A stretch of DNA of 64,000 nt. It comes from Posidonia oceanica. Lineage: Eukaryota; Streptophyta; Magnoliopsida; Alismatales; Posidoniaceae. Every line of letters starts with the position of its first letter. Within the stretch, counting starts at the first letter, position 1. The position numbers were made by a program, and so were the translations under genes. Below, one piece after another: positions 34,019-45,463 of this stretch. The stretch spans positions 22,356,001 to 22,420,000 of the forward strand of contig JAZBRS010000039.1 in NCBI GenBank assembly GCA_037176725.1, in the 5' to 3' direction. Below the pieces are notes generated by a model, which had not been told where the DNA came from, ran no database searches, and saw only the letters and a list, made by a program, of their open reading frames with translations.

Positions 34019-35368
34019 TATATTCAGTAGTTAACATCAGAACATAGCAGTTAAGCACATATAAGCAGGGGGATTCTGTTGGCACGGGGGCGAGGACTAG
34101 CAGGAGTTCTGGACCAGTGCAGCTCGAACGGCGTCAATGCGTGCTTGGTAAGAGTACTGTCTCAGAGCCGTGGCAAGTCTTGCAGAGCGGAATGATTGAA
34201 AAGAGGGAAGGGATGATTGGAGATGTAGATATGCATGATGCGGGTTAATATGCTTTAAATATGATTGGTATGCTTTGCCCTCAGCATACGGAGTGCTTTG
34301 GTGCCTGCTGTAGAAGAAGGGGGTGGTCCTTGACTCACTGAGCCCTACTTAGACTCCTAACTTATTGGTGGCACTCCGAAAGGGGTGTTGGTGGTATTCA
34401 AGTGGTGGTGTGGTGAGGACAGACTACCTGCCAAACTCTTTAGGACCTACACCTACTTTTTCTCTCTCTCTTTATGTTTTCTCCCACATGGGTGTGCAGG
34501 CTTTCTCTGCCCCTGGCTTGGAAGTGATAAGTGTCCGTCTTTGAGGTGGGCGAGTTGTAGACCGTTTAGGCTTGCACCCTTGGTTCTTTTCTAGGATATG
34601 GGAGGATAATATTGCCTGTATTTCTGGGGCTGATTTTTGTCCAACCCCTTTCTTTTTTTTCTTTCTTTTTTTCTTACTTGGTTTCTTTTCCTTTTCTCTC
34701 TTTTTTTTTTGTGTTGTTTGTTTGTTCTTCTTCTTTTTCTCTTTTTTTTTTACAGGCTTCCGCTATCCCCATTTTGGAGGCAAGAGAAAGGGTGCATAGG
34801 TTCATGAATGTGGGCTTTGGGTCTCCTCTAAGGTGAGCTGAAGGAGCAACGTTAGACTGCAGACCCCTATCTCTAGGGCCAGCTTCTATCTTCGCCTTCT
34901 ATTCTTTTTATATATGCCCAAGCTTAGACATCTACTCTCTTTTTTGAGCTCGCATCCTAGCATTTTTTTCTCCCTCTAGAGGTGTATGTCCTATGAGTTT
35001 AGGCAATTTGCCTGTCCTGATTGGGTGGTGGCTCCTTCACTAGCTAAGACATCCAAGTAGTGCCGGGTGAGGCAAGGAGGACTCTTTCCAAAGCAGGCAA
35101 GCACTTCCAGTTTTCATCACCGGGCAGAAATGCAATGCATGATTTATGAGGATGACGATGATGATTTCAAAAGGGATGATGTTTGGAGAGGACAAAATGC
35201 ATGAGGATGTGTAGTGGAGCAGAAGTGCAAGAGAAGGGTAGAAGTATGAGAAAATATATAGGAATAGAGATGCAAGAGGCAAGATAAGATATGTAGGGAG
35301 GATGTACAAGGAGTGAGAATGCAAGTGACTAGATGGGGGAGAAGCATCTACAACGGGGTTGCCCCGGG
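34019..35368 (-). other. Non-coding spacer between integrase and extra ORF
   Basis: No credible gene. Plus-strand pyrimidine runs at 34640-34760 give Phe/Leu-rich reading frames without meaning. The same spacer is present at 1-960 in the truncated copy, so it is a regular part of the family. Confidence 0.65.
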
Positions 35369-36467
35369 CTATTGATAGTACTTCTTGAGGTAGCATAGGT
35401 TGACGGGCTCAGACTGCTCGACCTGATCCATGTCCTCAAGAGTTACAGCACCGCCTGTGAAGACCAGCTTGACCACAAAGGGGCCACGCCAATTAGGTCG
35501 GAATTTCCCTTGACCATCAGGTAGGTGAACGGCATGCAGAACAAGGTCTCCTGACTGGAAGCCTCTAGGCTGAACCTTCTTCAAGTATGATCTGGCCATT
35601 CGCTTCTGGTAACAGTGAGCATTATGCATAGCTTGCAGCCTGTGTTCATCAATCAGATTTAGTTGGACGCAGCGGTCTTCGACCCATTTTGCTTCTTCCA
35701 ACTCAGCTTCCCGTAGGATCCGCAGTGACAGGATCTCTACCTCGATAGGCAGCACTGCCTCCATGCCATACACCAGAGAGAATGGGGTGGCTCCTATTGA
35801 AGTCCGGACAGAAGTCCTATACACCTAGAGTGCGTAAGGAAGCTTGTCATGCCAGTCCTTATGAGTTTCAACCATCTTTTTCAGGATCTTAACCAGGTTC
35901 TTGTTGGCGGACTCTACTGCGCCATTCATCTGTGGCCGATAAGGCGAGGATCTGTGGTGTTTGATACTGAAGCTCTGCAAATAGTCTTCGATCCTCTTGG
36001 CAATGAAATTCGTGCCGTTATCAGAGATGAGCGCATGCGGGACCCCATACCAGGCTATGATATTATTCCTGATAAACTTTTATATAGCCATGGCAGTTAC
36101 TGTTTTGTAAGAGGCCGCTTCCACCCACTTGGTAAAGTAGTCGATTGCTACCAGAATGTAGCGATGACCATTGGAAGCTGCAGGGTGGATGGCACCAATG
36201 ACATCATTTCTCCAGGTGGAGAAGGGCCACGGCGACGACGTGCTGTGCAATTCTATGGGGTGCCCGAATGAAGTTACCATGAACTTGGCAGTTGTGGCAT
36301 CTGTGCACGAACCGGCAGCAGTCTACTTCCATAGTTGGCCAAAAGGATCCTTGAAGCATTATCTTCTTGGCCAGGAGGATGCCGTTCATGTGCGGGCCGC
36401 AAGTCCCTGTATGCACTTGAAGCATCAGCGTATCAGCCTTCGATTTGTTCAGGCAGCGCAAGAGCAT
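35369..36467 (-). pseudogene. Ty3/gypsy integrase (broken), Ogre-like element
   Basis: Zinc-binding region at 36204-36467 with VHTGTCGPHMNG and CHNCQVH. Core at about 35900-36280: Asp in RNDVIGAI, Asp in ISDNGTNF and Glu in NGAVESANK, so the DDE triad is kept. The C-terminal part reaches GDLVLHAV, KFRPNWRGPFVV (a GPF-type module) and LCYLKKYYQ, with no chromodomain. The zinc and core parts are in different frames, and a TAG at 35825-35827 replaces the Trp of ALWAYRTS seen in the other copy. Similar in length to normal integrases but inactive as written. Confidence 0.92.
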
Positions 36468-36485
36468 TTTATTGTATGACCTTCT

Positions 36486-37373
36486 CTACAACTGTCCCAC
36501 TCCTAGTACATATTTTAACGCCAGACGCATCAGAGTTCTTTTATCTACTGCTGAGGTACCGGGTGGAAGGCTACTAGATTCCAGGAAAGCTTTTATGTCG
36601 TGATACCCGGGCCGCTCCTCTGCTAGCTCCACCTCTTCTATGCTCATGTAGTGCGCAGGCTGCTCTATGCGAGTAACAGATACATCCACTGTGCTGTCTT
36701 CAAGTATGCTGAGCCAGGACGCTAGGGTTGCCAACGCATCTGCATATGCATTCCTTGCTTGGTTCATGTATGTGAAGCGGATGCTTGCAAACTGTTCTAT
36801 CAGCTTCAGCAAGTGTTTGTGATATGGCAATAACTTTGGATCCTTTGTCTTCCAGTCGCCATTTACTTGAGAAATCAGTAGCATAGCGTCGCCGTGCACA
36901 AGTAGCTTCTGTACTTCATTTTCGAGGGCAACATTCAGTCCTAGGATGCAAGCCTTATACTCTGCCGTGTTATTGGTGCCTTTGAAGGTCAGCTTCCTTG
37001 CGAAGGGAATCATCTGTCCCTGAGGCGTTGTCAGCACTGTGCCTATGCCTCGGCCTTTCTTGTTCACAGCACCATCGAAGTATAACTGCCACTGCTCTTG
37101 ATCATCAGGGCTTTTCTCTTCAGAGTCCTCCATTGCAAAGAGAATGTCTTCATCTGGGAACTGCGTCTGGAGTGGCTGGTATTTAGGCAGAGGGAAATCA
37201 GCAAGATGGTCTGCCATAGCTTGGCCTTTCATGGACTTCTGAGTGACAAAGGTGATGTCGTACTGAGACAGTAGCACCTGCCACTTAACACATCTGCCTA
37301 CCATGGCCAGTTTCTGAAAGAGGAACTTGATAGGATCATGCCGGCACAAGAGCTGAACTGGATATGCCATCAT
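36486..37373 (-). pseudogene. RNase H region with Tat-type second RNase H
   Basis: One open frame of 295 codons. It begins with the end of the first RNase H (RCVKWQVLLSQYDITF, KGQAMADHLADF). The second RNase H follows, with all four acidic residues in place: FDGAVN, NTAEYKA, VHGDAML and NAYADALA. Then comes a linker towards the integrase. The second RNase H is a known mark of the Tat lineage. This part alone looks intact, but the upstream RT frame is broken and the piece between 37374 and 37707 has stops. Confidence 0.88.
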
Positions 37374-37707
37374 ATAATGCCTTAATTTCTGTGCAGCCTA
37401 GACAAGAGATAGGCAGGTCTTCTCTATTGTACTGTACCTGGTTTTGCATTCATTAAATTTCTTACTCAGGTAATAAATGGCGAGCTCCTTTCTACCTAAC
37501 TCATCATGTTGGCCCAAGATGGCGCCCATGGAATGCTGCATGGTAGAAAGGTAGAGAAGCAAAGGTCTCTCTTGTAGGGGGAACCAAGACAGGAGGCTTG
37601 ATCAACAGCTGCTTGATCTTGTCAAATGCAACCTGGCACTCCTCGCTCCAATCAATCTGTGCATTCTTCTTCAGGAGCTTGAATATTGGCTCGCAGATGG
37701 GCGTAAG

Positions 37708-40112
37708 CTATGTAATGAAGCGACTGATATATTGTAAACGCCCTAGCAAGCCCCTGACCTCCTTTTCAGTCCTAGGGGGTGGCATGTCCATGATGGCTTT
37801 TGCCTTCATCGGGTCCACTTCAATCCCCCTTTGGCTAACAATGTAGCCTAGAAGTTTGCCAGAAGACACCCCGAATACACACTTGTTGGGGTTGAGGCGC
37901 AGCTTATACTTTCTCAGGCGGTCAAAGAGCTTCTTCAAACAGGCAAGGTGATTCTCATGCTCTTTGGTTTTGGCGATCATATCATCTACATAAACCTCCA
38001 CTTCTTGGTGCATGAGGTCGTGGAAAAGTGTTGTCATGGCCCTCTGGTAGGTTGCGCTAGCATTCTTCAGCCCAAACGGCATAACTTGGTAGCAGAAGAC
38101 TCCCCAGGGGGTGATGAATGAAGTCTTTTCCATGTCTTCTTCTGCCATTTGATCTGGTTATAACCGGAGAAGCCGTCCATGAAGGACAGCATCTTATGGC
38201 CCGCTGTGTTGTCGACTAGGACATCAATGTGAGGCAAAGGGAAATCATCCTTGGGACTTGCCTTGTTCAGGTCCCTATAGTCGATACAAATCCGGACTCG
38301 ACCATCTTTCTTGGGCACAGGTAAAATGTTTGCCAGCCACTCAGGATAAAGGACGACCTTCAGGAAATTGACTTTGTGCTGTTTCATGATCTCTTCTTTG
38401 ATCATAAGCAGCCATTGTGGTCGCCATCTTCTTAGTTTCTGCTTTACTGGCTTGGCATCTGGATTTAAGGGCAGGTTGTGCACCACTATCTCTACATCGA
38501 GGCCAACCATATCTTTGTAGCTCCAGGCGAAGACATCCACATACTCCTTCATGAATGCGATAAACTCTGCTCTAGCCTGGGGGGATAGTTGGGCACTGAT
38601 ACGAACCTCTCTGGCTTCTTCAACTGTGCTGATGTTAACAACCTCTATTTCTTCTTCAACATGGAGGTTAGGGCCTTTTGGATCGTCGTCATAGGGCCAG
38701 AACTCGAGCAATGGTCCATCAATCTCGTCTTCGCCCGTATCATCCTCCTCTCCATAGGTAATAAGTTTCGAGAGGATCTCTTTCTCAAAAGTAGGGTTTG
38801 TGATGTCGAAAGAGTGTATATGTTCCACTGCTTGGCCCTGGTGACGCTTTAGGATGGTCATGCTTACTCGAGTGTTCTTGTAACCGTGGTGCGCGACCTC
38901 CGTCCTGGCAACTTCCTCTGCCTGCTGCGGCCTGATTGACTCTGCTAAGCGCTCTGTTGCTGACTCTGCTGATGGCCCTACTGATTTTGTCAACGACAAA
39001 GCTAATGGCCTTACTGCTGGGGCTGCTGATAACTCTGTCACTGATGCTGCTTTTAGCTCTGTTACTGTCTGGACTGTTGGTTCAGTTGCTGTTTGTGCTG
39101 CTAATGCTTCCTCCTTCGCATCTTCTAGTGTACTCGCAGAGGGTATTCCTAACTAGCGGCTGATCTGGGCACTGCCGCTTGCTACACTGCCTGAGTGGGG
39201 CATGTGCTGCACAAACCACCTAGACCTGCCTTGTGGTTGCAGAGTGATGAGCTCATCTGGTCTAGGGGAGTCTACCGCCGCTGAGTCTTCTTCTAAGACC
39301 ATGATAGAGGCATGGTCTTCCTACGGGGGAGCGTTCGTAACCACAGCTTTCCCTTTCCTCTCCGCTGTTTGGTGCTCTGCCAGATCCTCTACTAGTGACT
39401 TGAGCTGTTCCTGGTACAGTAACTCTAAGTTTCCCATCCATGAATCGACCTGGGCTTCTACCGCCACTCATTCCTCCTCATTCGAGGGTGAGTCGACGTA
39501 GTAGGCGCCGGGGGCCTGCGGCTCTAGCCCGGCTGCTAGATGTACCACCACCCTGGATGTTTGCATTGTCTGGCTCGTGAGCACGCCTGATTGCGGCAGC
39601 TTCAAGATCGAAGATCCAAACACATTGGTCAGTGGGGCCACAGATGGGTGTGCTGCCAAAGTCACTGCTATAGTTGGAGGGTAGGCAGAGGTGCTCTTCT
39701 GAGGGCCCAATGGTTGGGAGGCTGTGTTGCTCAACTGGACCTTTGCATCTAGTAGTGACAGTGAGGGTGCGGCCTTTGATGCCATGGGGGCCTGCCACAA
39801 GGGTTGCTGTTTTGCGGCAGGAAGATGTGTAACAGACGGCACCAGCTGCATTCTCTGTGATGCGACTGCTGAAGTGGGCCGAGTCGCGCTGCTGGCTAAA
39901 TTGGCTGACTGACCATCTAGAGAGGGTGACAGTTGTACTGATGCGACTGCGACCGCAGGTAGACTGGCTGACTGTGCCTGAAGGGGTGTCCCTGACTTTT
40001 GAGCTACTGGGCTTGTGATGCTGATGTGGCTGCAGAAATGTGAAAGCTTGTCAGTCCTGCCATAGGGCCTGCTAAGTTGATTGCTGTATCTATTGAAGGT
40101 AAGGCCAAACAA
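37708..40112 (-). pseudogene. Reverse transcriptase with long N-terminal linker (broken)
   Basis: Reverse transcriptase copies the element RNA into DNA. The RT N-terminal half is in 38067-39041 (LANILPVPKKDGRVRICIDY, RDLNKASPKDDFPLPHID, MDGFSGYNQI). The C-terminal half is in 37708-38148 (FCYQVMPFGLKNASATYQR, EVYVDDMIAKT with the catalytic YVDD). A one-base frameshift near 38140 separates them. Upstream, 39042-40112 is a Ser/Ala/Pro-rich and acidic linker in the RT frame, with stops near 39478, 39330 and 39155. In Ogre elements the RT part follows an intron after gag-pro; I cannot show one here. Confidence 0.92.
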
Positions 40113-40309
40113 ACCGACCGGGGTGCCTCCATGCTGATCAGAGCTTTGCCACCAATTTGGGCCACCTCTACTGTGCCAGACTGCTCCTCATCCGAGTAGT
40201 AGTCCTCAATGCAGACCCAATCTTCTATCGGTACCGCGGCTTGACTAGGGATTCAACCTAGAATACTTGCACTGGTGAAGTTAGTGAGGTCCCTGGGGAT
40301 GACCGTCTT

Positions 40310-41536
40310 CTAGTTCTTCAATTGAAAGCAGTCATCTTCGTTGGGCTTGGGCTCGTAACTGAGGCCTTCTGATTTTCTCCGCTCCTTTGCTACGATCGGC
40401 TCTGCGATCCCCTGGCCGTGACACCCGAGCGGTGTACCCTTAACGTAACCCCATTTGTGACAAACATTCTCGACCATTTGAAAGGGATTATTGTGAACGA
40501 CCAAGGAGTTGACGCGTTCAAGATCAGGAATGAAGTTAACCGGCTCACATCGGTTAACACGATACAAAGTGTCGGAGGTTTCAGGGTCAAAAGGGATGGT
40601 TTTTGAAGAGACAGGGGAGACTGCCTCGATCCACTCCTTCTCAAAGTTCTCCGCCATGACGACAATGACATCGTCGCCGTGACGGTACTTCATCATGTGA
40701 TGGAGGGTCTAAGGGAGGACCTGATGCTTGTGGAGCCAAGGGCGCCCAAGCAGGAAATTAAAATTTGGCTTCAAGTCGACGACATAGAATTCTACATCGA
40801 ATACGACCAAGCCAATGGCAAGAGGAATAATCAGGATCCCTAGAGCGTCATGGTGGGTATTGTCAAAAGCTGTCATTCGCTTTACAACTGGTGTGATATC
40901 CTCGGCTTTGAATCTGAGCTTTGTTACAGTACGCAAGGGGCAGACATTAAGGCCTGACCCGTTATCAACCAGTGTGAGGGGAATGCGAAAGTTTTTGAAT
41001 TGTACCGTGACGAACAAGGGTTGGTTGTGATTAATCCCCACCGAATGCAGTTCATCACTAGTAAAAGAGATGATCTGAGGCTCTGCAATCATCCCTACCA
41101 TGCTTTCCAAGGCTGAAGGCTCAATAGTCTGGGACACATGGACGGCTTGGAACACATGAAGAAAAGCTTCGCGGTGTTTGACAGAGGTGTGTATCAGGTC
41201 CCAAATGGAAATGTTGGCTCTAACCTTCTTTAGCTGAGAGGTAATGTCAGCCTTAGGTTGGTTATTCTTGGCAGTAGGAGGGGTAGCTTTGGCGACAAGC
41301 TCTAAAGGGATGGTTACAGGGGATTGGCTATAGGCCTGGCTTGCTATAGGTTGGGCAGAGGTTTGGCCTACTACGGGTTGGCTAGAGGGTGGGGGCATAG
41401 CGGGTTCTGGATAGCTTGGCCTAATCGCCGGTGCTGGGGGTCTGTAGACCCTCCCCGATCGCGTTACTTCTACACACATTTCTGTGGAGTAGTTGTATGG
41501 TACGCGATGGGTGTCCTGAGTTAAAACAATAACCAT
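40310..41536 (-). pseudogene. Aspartic protease with G-patch-like tail
   Basis: The protease cuts the gag-pol polyprotein. The active-site loop is LVDNGSGLNVCP, the Tat-type form with DNGS instead of DTGS. The flap and second hydrophobic strand follow (VVFDVEFYVVDLKPNFNFLLGRPWL). After a stop near 40707, the same frame runs on (40310-40696) to a Gly-rich stretch, KGTPLGCHGQGIAEPI ... GLSYEP, which resembles a degenerate G-patch. The N-terminal part is Pro/Ser-rich. The protease call is firm; the G-patch call is an inference. Confidence 0.82.
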
Positions 41537-41694
41537 AGGAGGGGCTGCAGGGGTGCCTATTGGATACTAGGGAGAAAGGTAAGGTTGTTGGGGAGGGAAG
41601 GCAAGGGCTGGCTGAGGTCTGCCTAAAAGGTGTACAGGGGATCCTAACTGAGGCCGCCCTAAGAGATGGACAGGGGATCTAGGTTGGGCCCTAG

Positions 41695-44144
41695 CTAAGA
41701 GGTGTACAAGGGGTTGAGCCTAAGGAAGCACGCAGGGGGCACGAAGGAGCACTCCGGCCTGGCATGCGGTCGGATCATGTGAACTCCCGACTCGGAGCCG
41801 GCAACAGCTGCAAGATAAAGATCAACAGGAAAGGGCTTAGAGATATCAGAGATGAGCTCAAAAGGGTCTACCATAGATGTAGTAGGCTCAGCAGGGAAAA
41901 GAGAGTGAATTCCTGAGGTTCCCGCACCTCCCAGATAAGAGTGCTCCGGTAGAGGTTGGCAGACGATGCCAGAATGAGGAGGAACAGATGAAAGAGCAGA
42001 TGCATGAGTGGGTGCATGAGTGGATGCCTCGTGAGTGTCGATCACAATCGTTCCCGATTCGATCAAGTCCTGAATAGCATTCCGCAGGGTGAAGCAATTG
42101 TCCGTCGAATGCCCGACGCTTCGATGGAAATTGCAAAAGAGGTTAGCCTTATACCAATGCGGCAAGGGATTTGGGGGCGGGCGAACCTCCGAGAATCTCA
42201 TGAGTGATGCAACCTTTGGAAAGATGGCCGTCAGTAGTTCCACCAGTGGGGCGAACTTCCGCTTCTCAGTGGGTGGTCGTCTTTGCCTCGGGTATGAGCC
42301 TTGCTGAACCGATGCGGCGGGATAGACCGGTCGAGCGGTGGTAGTGATCTGTGGTGTGGGTGGATTCCTAGGTGTAGGAGCATACACCATCTGAGCTAGG
42401 GCAGGCCGAGACAGCAGGTGAACAGGCTCAGCAGGGGAATTGACAAATGCAACAGCGGTCTTCAGAGAGTTTTTCTTCTTGGGACGATTGTTGCTGCTAC
42501 TGCTGTTGTTGTTGGTGGTGCTGCTGTTGGCACTATTACTGCTGATCGCAGCCTGCTTAGCGAACGTAGAGAGAGCAGGGAAGTTGCCACTCTGCAACGA
42601 ACTCTCCACGCGCGCTCCAGCTCGGATTAGTGCTGCAAAAGTAGTGACAGGTTGAATGCTAAGCAGAGCCCTGAGAGATGGCTGTGCCCCCTTGATAACG
42701 ATCTCAATAGACTCCTCGTCAGAGGGTCTATCTCAGACTTGTGAAGCAAGGGCACGCCAGCGGTCGACGTACTCCCCGAACGGCTCACTGGGATTCTGCT
42801 TGGTTGCGACTAGGTCTGCACGCTTTGGGACCACGTCGAGGTTGAAGGAATATTGTTCCAGGAACGCTTGACTGAGGTCGTTCCATGTCTTGATGGCTGA
42901 CATATAAAGTGAGGTGAACCACTTGAGTGCCAGCCCGGTCAAGCTCTTCTGGAACAGGCGGATCAGCAACCTCTCGTCAGCCTGGAGCTGAGCGAGATCA
43001 CTGCAATACGCCTTCAGATGTGCTACGGGACAGCCCCTACCATTATATTTGTCGAAGTCCGAGATTTTAAACTTCGGAGGGAGTACCGCCTCTGGAAAGC
43101 AACAGAGGTCCCAGAACTGGTAGGTCTGGTGCTCAGTACCCTGCACTAGTCGTAGTGCCTTCTCCAAGACGTCCATCCTGTTATTGATGGGGTCTGGATT
43201 TGTTGCCGCAAGAGAGGGATCGGCAGGAGTAGCGAGCACATACGTCGAGTGGGTCGCACCTAAGTGCTCCTCCGAATCTACCATAGCGTCGCCTGGTGGA
43301 GCAATGGGATGGCCGACGTATCCGTGCCCTGGAATAGTGTATGTTGGAATGTATGCAGGGTTCTGGACCTAATGCAGGGGAGGAGGATAAATGACATGCT
43401 GTGCTGTGGAAGGTATAGTGTGTTGGAGCATCAGTTGCTGCCCAGGCGGGGTGCCAGACAGCGAGCCAGTGGGGTATTGTGCTCCAACCAGCCCGAAGGA
43501 CTGGCCACCAGGGAGCGGAGGTGCATGCTGTGCTTTGTGTTGTGCTATGGGAGGCGGCAATCGGGCCCCCATCGTCGGAACCGTGAGCAGTTGAGACAAT
43601 GGTCTAGGTGGAGGTGTAGTGGCAAATGTATGATATGCAGGAACTAGCCGCAGGGGAACCTCAGGAGCTACAGGAGTGAAGGAGGGACGAACCGATAGAG
43701 CCATGCCCTGCAGTCTCTAGGCGAGCTCCATCAGGTGTTGGTACTGTGCCTCAGGCATCCCGTCAGTGGGAACGATGAAGTGTAGTGCCGGCGAGGGATG
43801 AGAAGCAAGTGGCACGGACACAGACTGTCCGGGAGAAACAGGTCCTACAGCAAGAGTCGTAGCAATGGTAGAAGGGGCGTCAATGGTGACGTATCCCTGG
43901 GAAGGAGGGGTCAAAGGCGTCTTCAGAACGCGAGTGACAGTCACCAAGATGGACTCAGTGACAGGATCCAGAGGGGCAGATGTTTGACAATGCCCTGGGA
44001 TGAACTGGGATACTAGAGGCGTCAGGGGGGAAACCCTGGTGTCACAGGAGGCACAAAGGGAACTGAAGGGGCAACCAGAGGGGCCGAAGCGGAAACTCCC
44101 TCCGTGACAAGAGTAAGAAGAGGCTCACTAACGTACTGGGCCAT
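41695..44144 (-). pseudogene. Tat-type gag (broken), Ogre-like element
   Basis: The start ATG is at 44142-44144 (MAQYVS). A long Pro/Ala/Thr/Gln-rich N-terminal half ends around 43300. The Retrotrans_gag domain lies at about 42760-43130 (FDKYNGRGCPVAHLKAYC, ALKWFTSL, FGEYVDRWRALASQV). A Ser/Asn-rich spacer follows, then a CX2HX4HX4C knuckle (CNFHRSVGHSTDNC, about 42090-42140). The frame changes once near the N-terminus (44144 is in another frame from 43947 onward), and stops include TAG at 43717-43719. Its homologue is at 61629-63827 on the plus strand. Confidence 0.9.
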
Positions 44145-45444
44145 TGCTGATCGAGAGCACCTGAGGATAGGGTTGCGACAAGGAAAAAGAAGATGAGTCC
44201 TAGTAGGAGCTATCGTCGCAAAGGCGGATAGCTCAGAAGGGAATGGTCGCAAACAAAGGTCGCAACAGGGGTGTCAGTAGGGGACAATACTCAAGCTCCA
44301 GTAAGGGAACTCGCTTACCGATCTCTGCTGACACAAACAGAAACAAACAGGGATTAGAAACTGAAAGAAAGATGCAAATGTGTTAAGTTAATGGCATGAA
44401 TGACATGTATGCTTTCTAGCATGCTCTCCCTCACTAATCTAGTGTATCCTAGTAGGTAGTCTACTTCGGGTACTCACAGGTGTACGGGTCACCAACTTAG
44501 GTCAGAAAAAGCAGGTCCCCTGTCCAAATCCTAGCCAAAGCTCAGGTAATAACAGGGTGGTGCGTTGGTGGCCCTGACCCCACCAAAGCATGGGTAGTAC
44601 CCTCCACTAGCACCGACAAGACTCCTAGATAAGGGGGGACAGACCGACTGACTTGGGCCATGCCAAAAGCAGTGGAACAAGAGGTCGAGACCGTCCTTCG
44701 CAGACTAATAGGTGGACTCAGATGAGAGGATGCATGCCCTATATGATGCTTATGCAAATGATTAGAGTTTTTTATCTTGTGTGTTTTATTAACTCAAAGG
44801 GGGTGCAGGTTTGTTGAGGTCTCTAGTTGCTCCTAGAACTTCTTTTTACTTGCCATTTTTAGTTAGCCATAGGGAAAGCAATCAGTCTCTACTATCCTAG
44901 ACATGGCATGTGCAAAAGCAAAGAAAATCAACCAAATATGGCAAGCAAACAACATACATCACTGCAAAAGGCAAGTGCATGGCATGTGCAGGTGTTTGTG
45001 AGCATAATAGTGAAGGGAAGCATTCATCATATCAAAAGGCATATGTGCAGGGCATGTGCATGTGTAGTGGCATAGCAAGTGTGTAAAAGAAGCATTCATC
45101 ACTCAAAAAGCATGTATTGTTGCCAAGCAAGTATGTAAACATGCATTATGCAAGAAATAAAGCAATAATAAGCCAACAGGTAAAGAAAGTAAAGACAGGT
45201 AAGCAGTAAAGCAAATAGGAGCAGAGCAAAGGATAAAGCAGGTAAACAAGCAAGAAAGCCAAAGCAGAGCAAATAACAAAGCATGCTAAGGCAAAGCAGG
45301 TGCAAAACCTAAGCAGAGTTGCCACAATGTGACTCACTAGGAGTTGGCACAGAGGAGCAAACAAACAAGGCAGACAACAAAAAGGCAGACAAAGACGCAA
45401 AATGCAAGCGAGGAAAAGCCAAAAGCAAAAGCCGGAGTTTAGTA
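44145..45444 (-). other. Leader of the Ogre-like element
   Basis: 1.3 kb between PBS and gag with no credible ORF. It is rich in GCAAGCAAA/GCATGTGCA words (44880-45440). It matches the leader at 60469-61628 of the plus-strand element (shared features: GCATGCCCTATATGATGC near 44735, ACTAATCTAGTGTATCC near 44435). Unlike classical Ogre elements there is no extra ORF here. Confidence 0.65.
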
Positions 45445-45462
45445 TCCCTAGTGGAGTCGCCA
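45445..45462 (-). other. Primer binding site, tRNA-Arg type
   Basis: The minus strand reads TGGCGACTCCACTAGGGA, one base after the LTR end. Plant tRNA-Arg(ACG) ends ...TCCCCAGTGGAGTCG-CCA, so this matches except one base. The plus-strand element has TGGCGACTCCGCTGGGGA at 60451-60468. Confidence 0.85.
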
Positions 45463-45463
45463 C

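Noticed and set aside
34572..34836. Phe/Leu-rich plus-strand frames suggesting membrane segments
   Set aside because: Caused by a long pyrimidine run in the spacer downstream of integrase.
44145..45444. Extra ORF1 upstream of gag as in classical Ogre elements
   Set aside because: Looked for on the minus strand; only short broken frames over GCAAGC-type repeats.
45445..45462. tRNA gene suggested by the tRNA-like sequence
   Set aside because: Only the 3' 18 bases match; position next to the LTR end shows a primer binding site.
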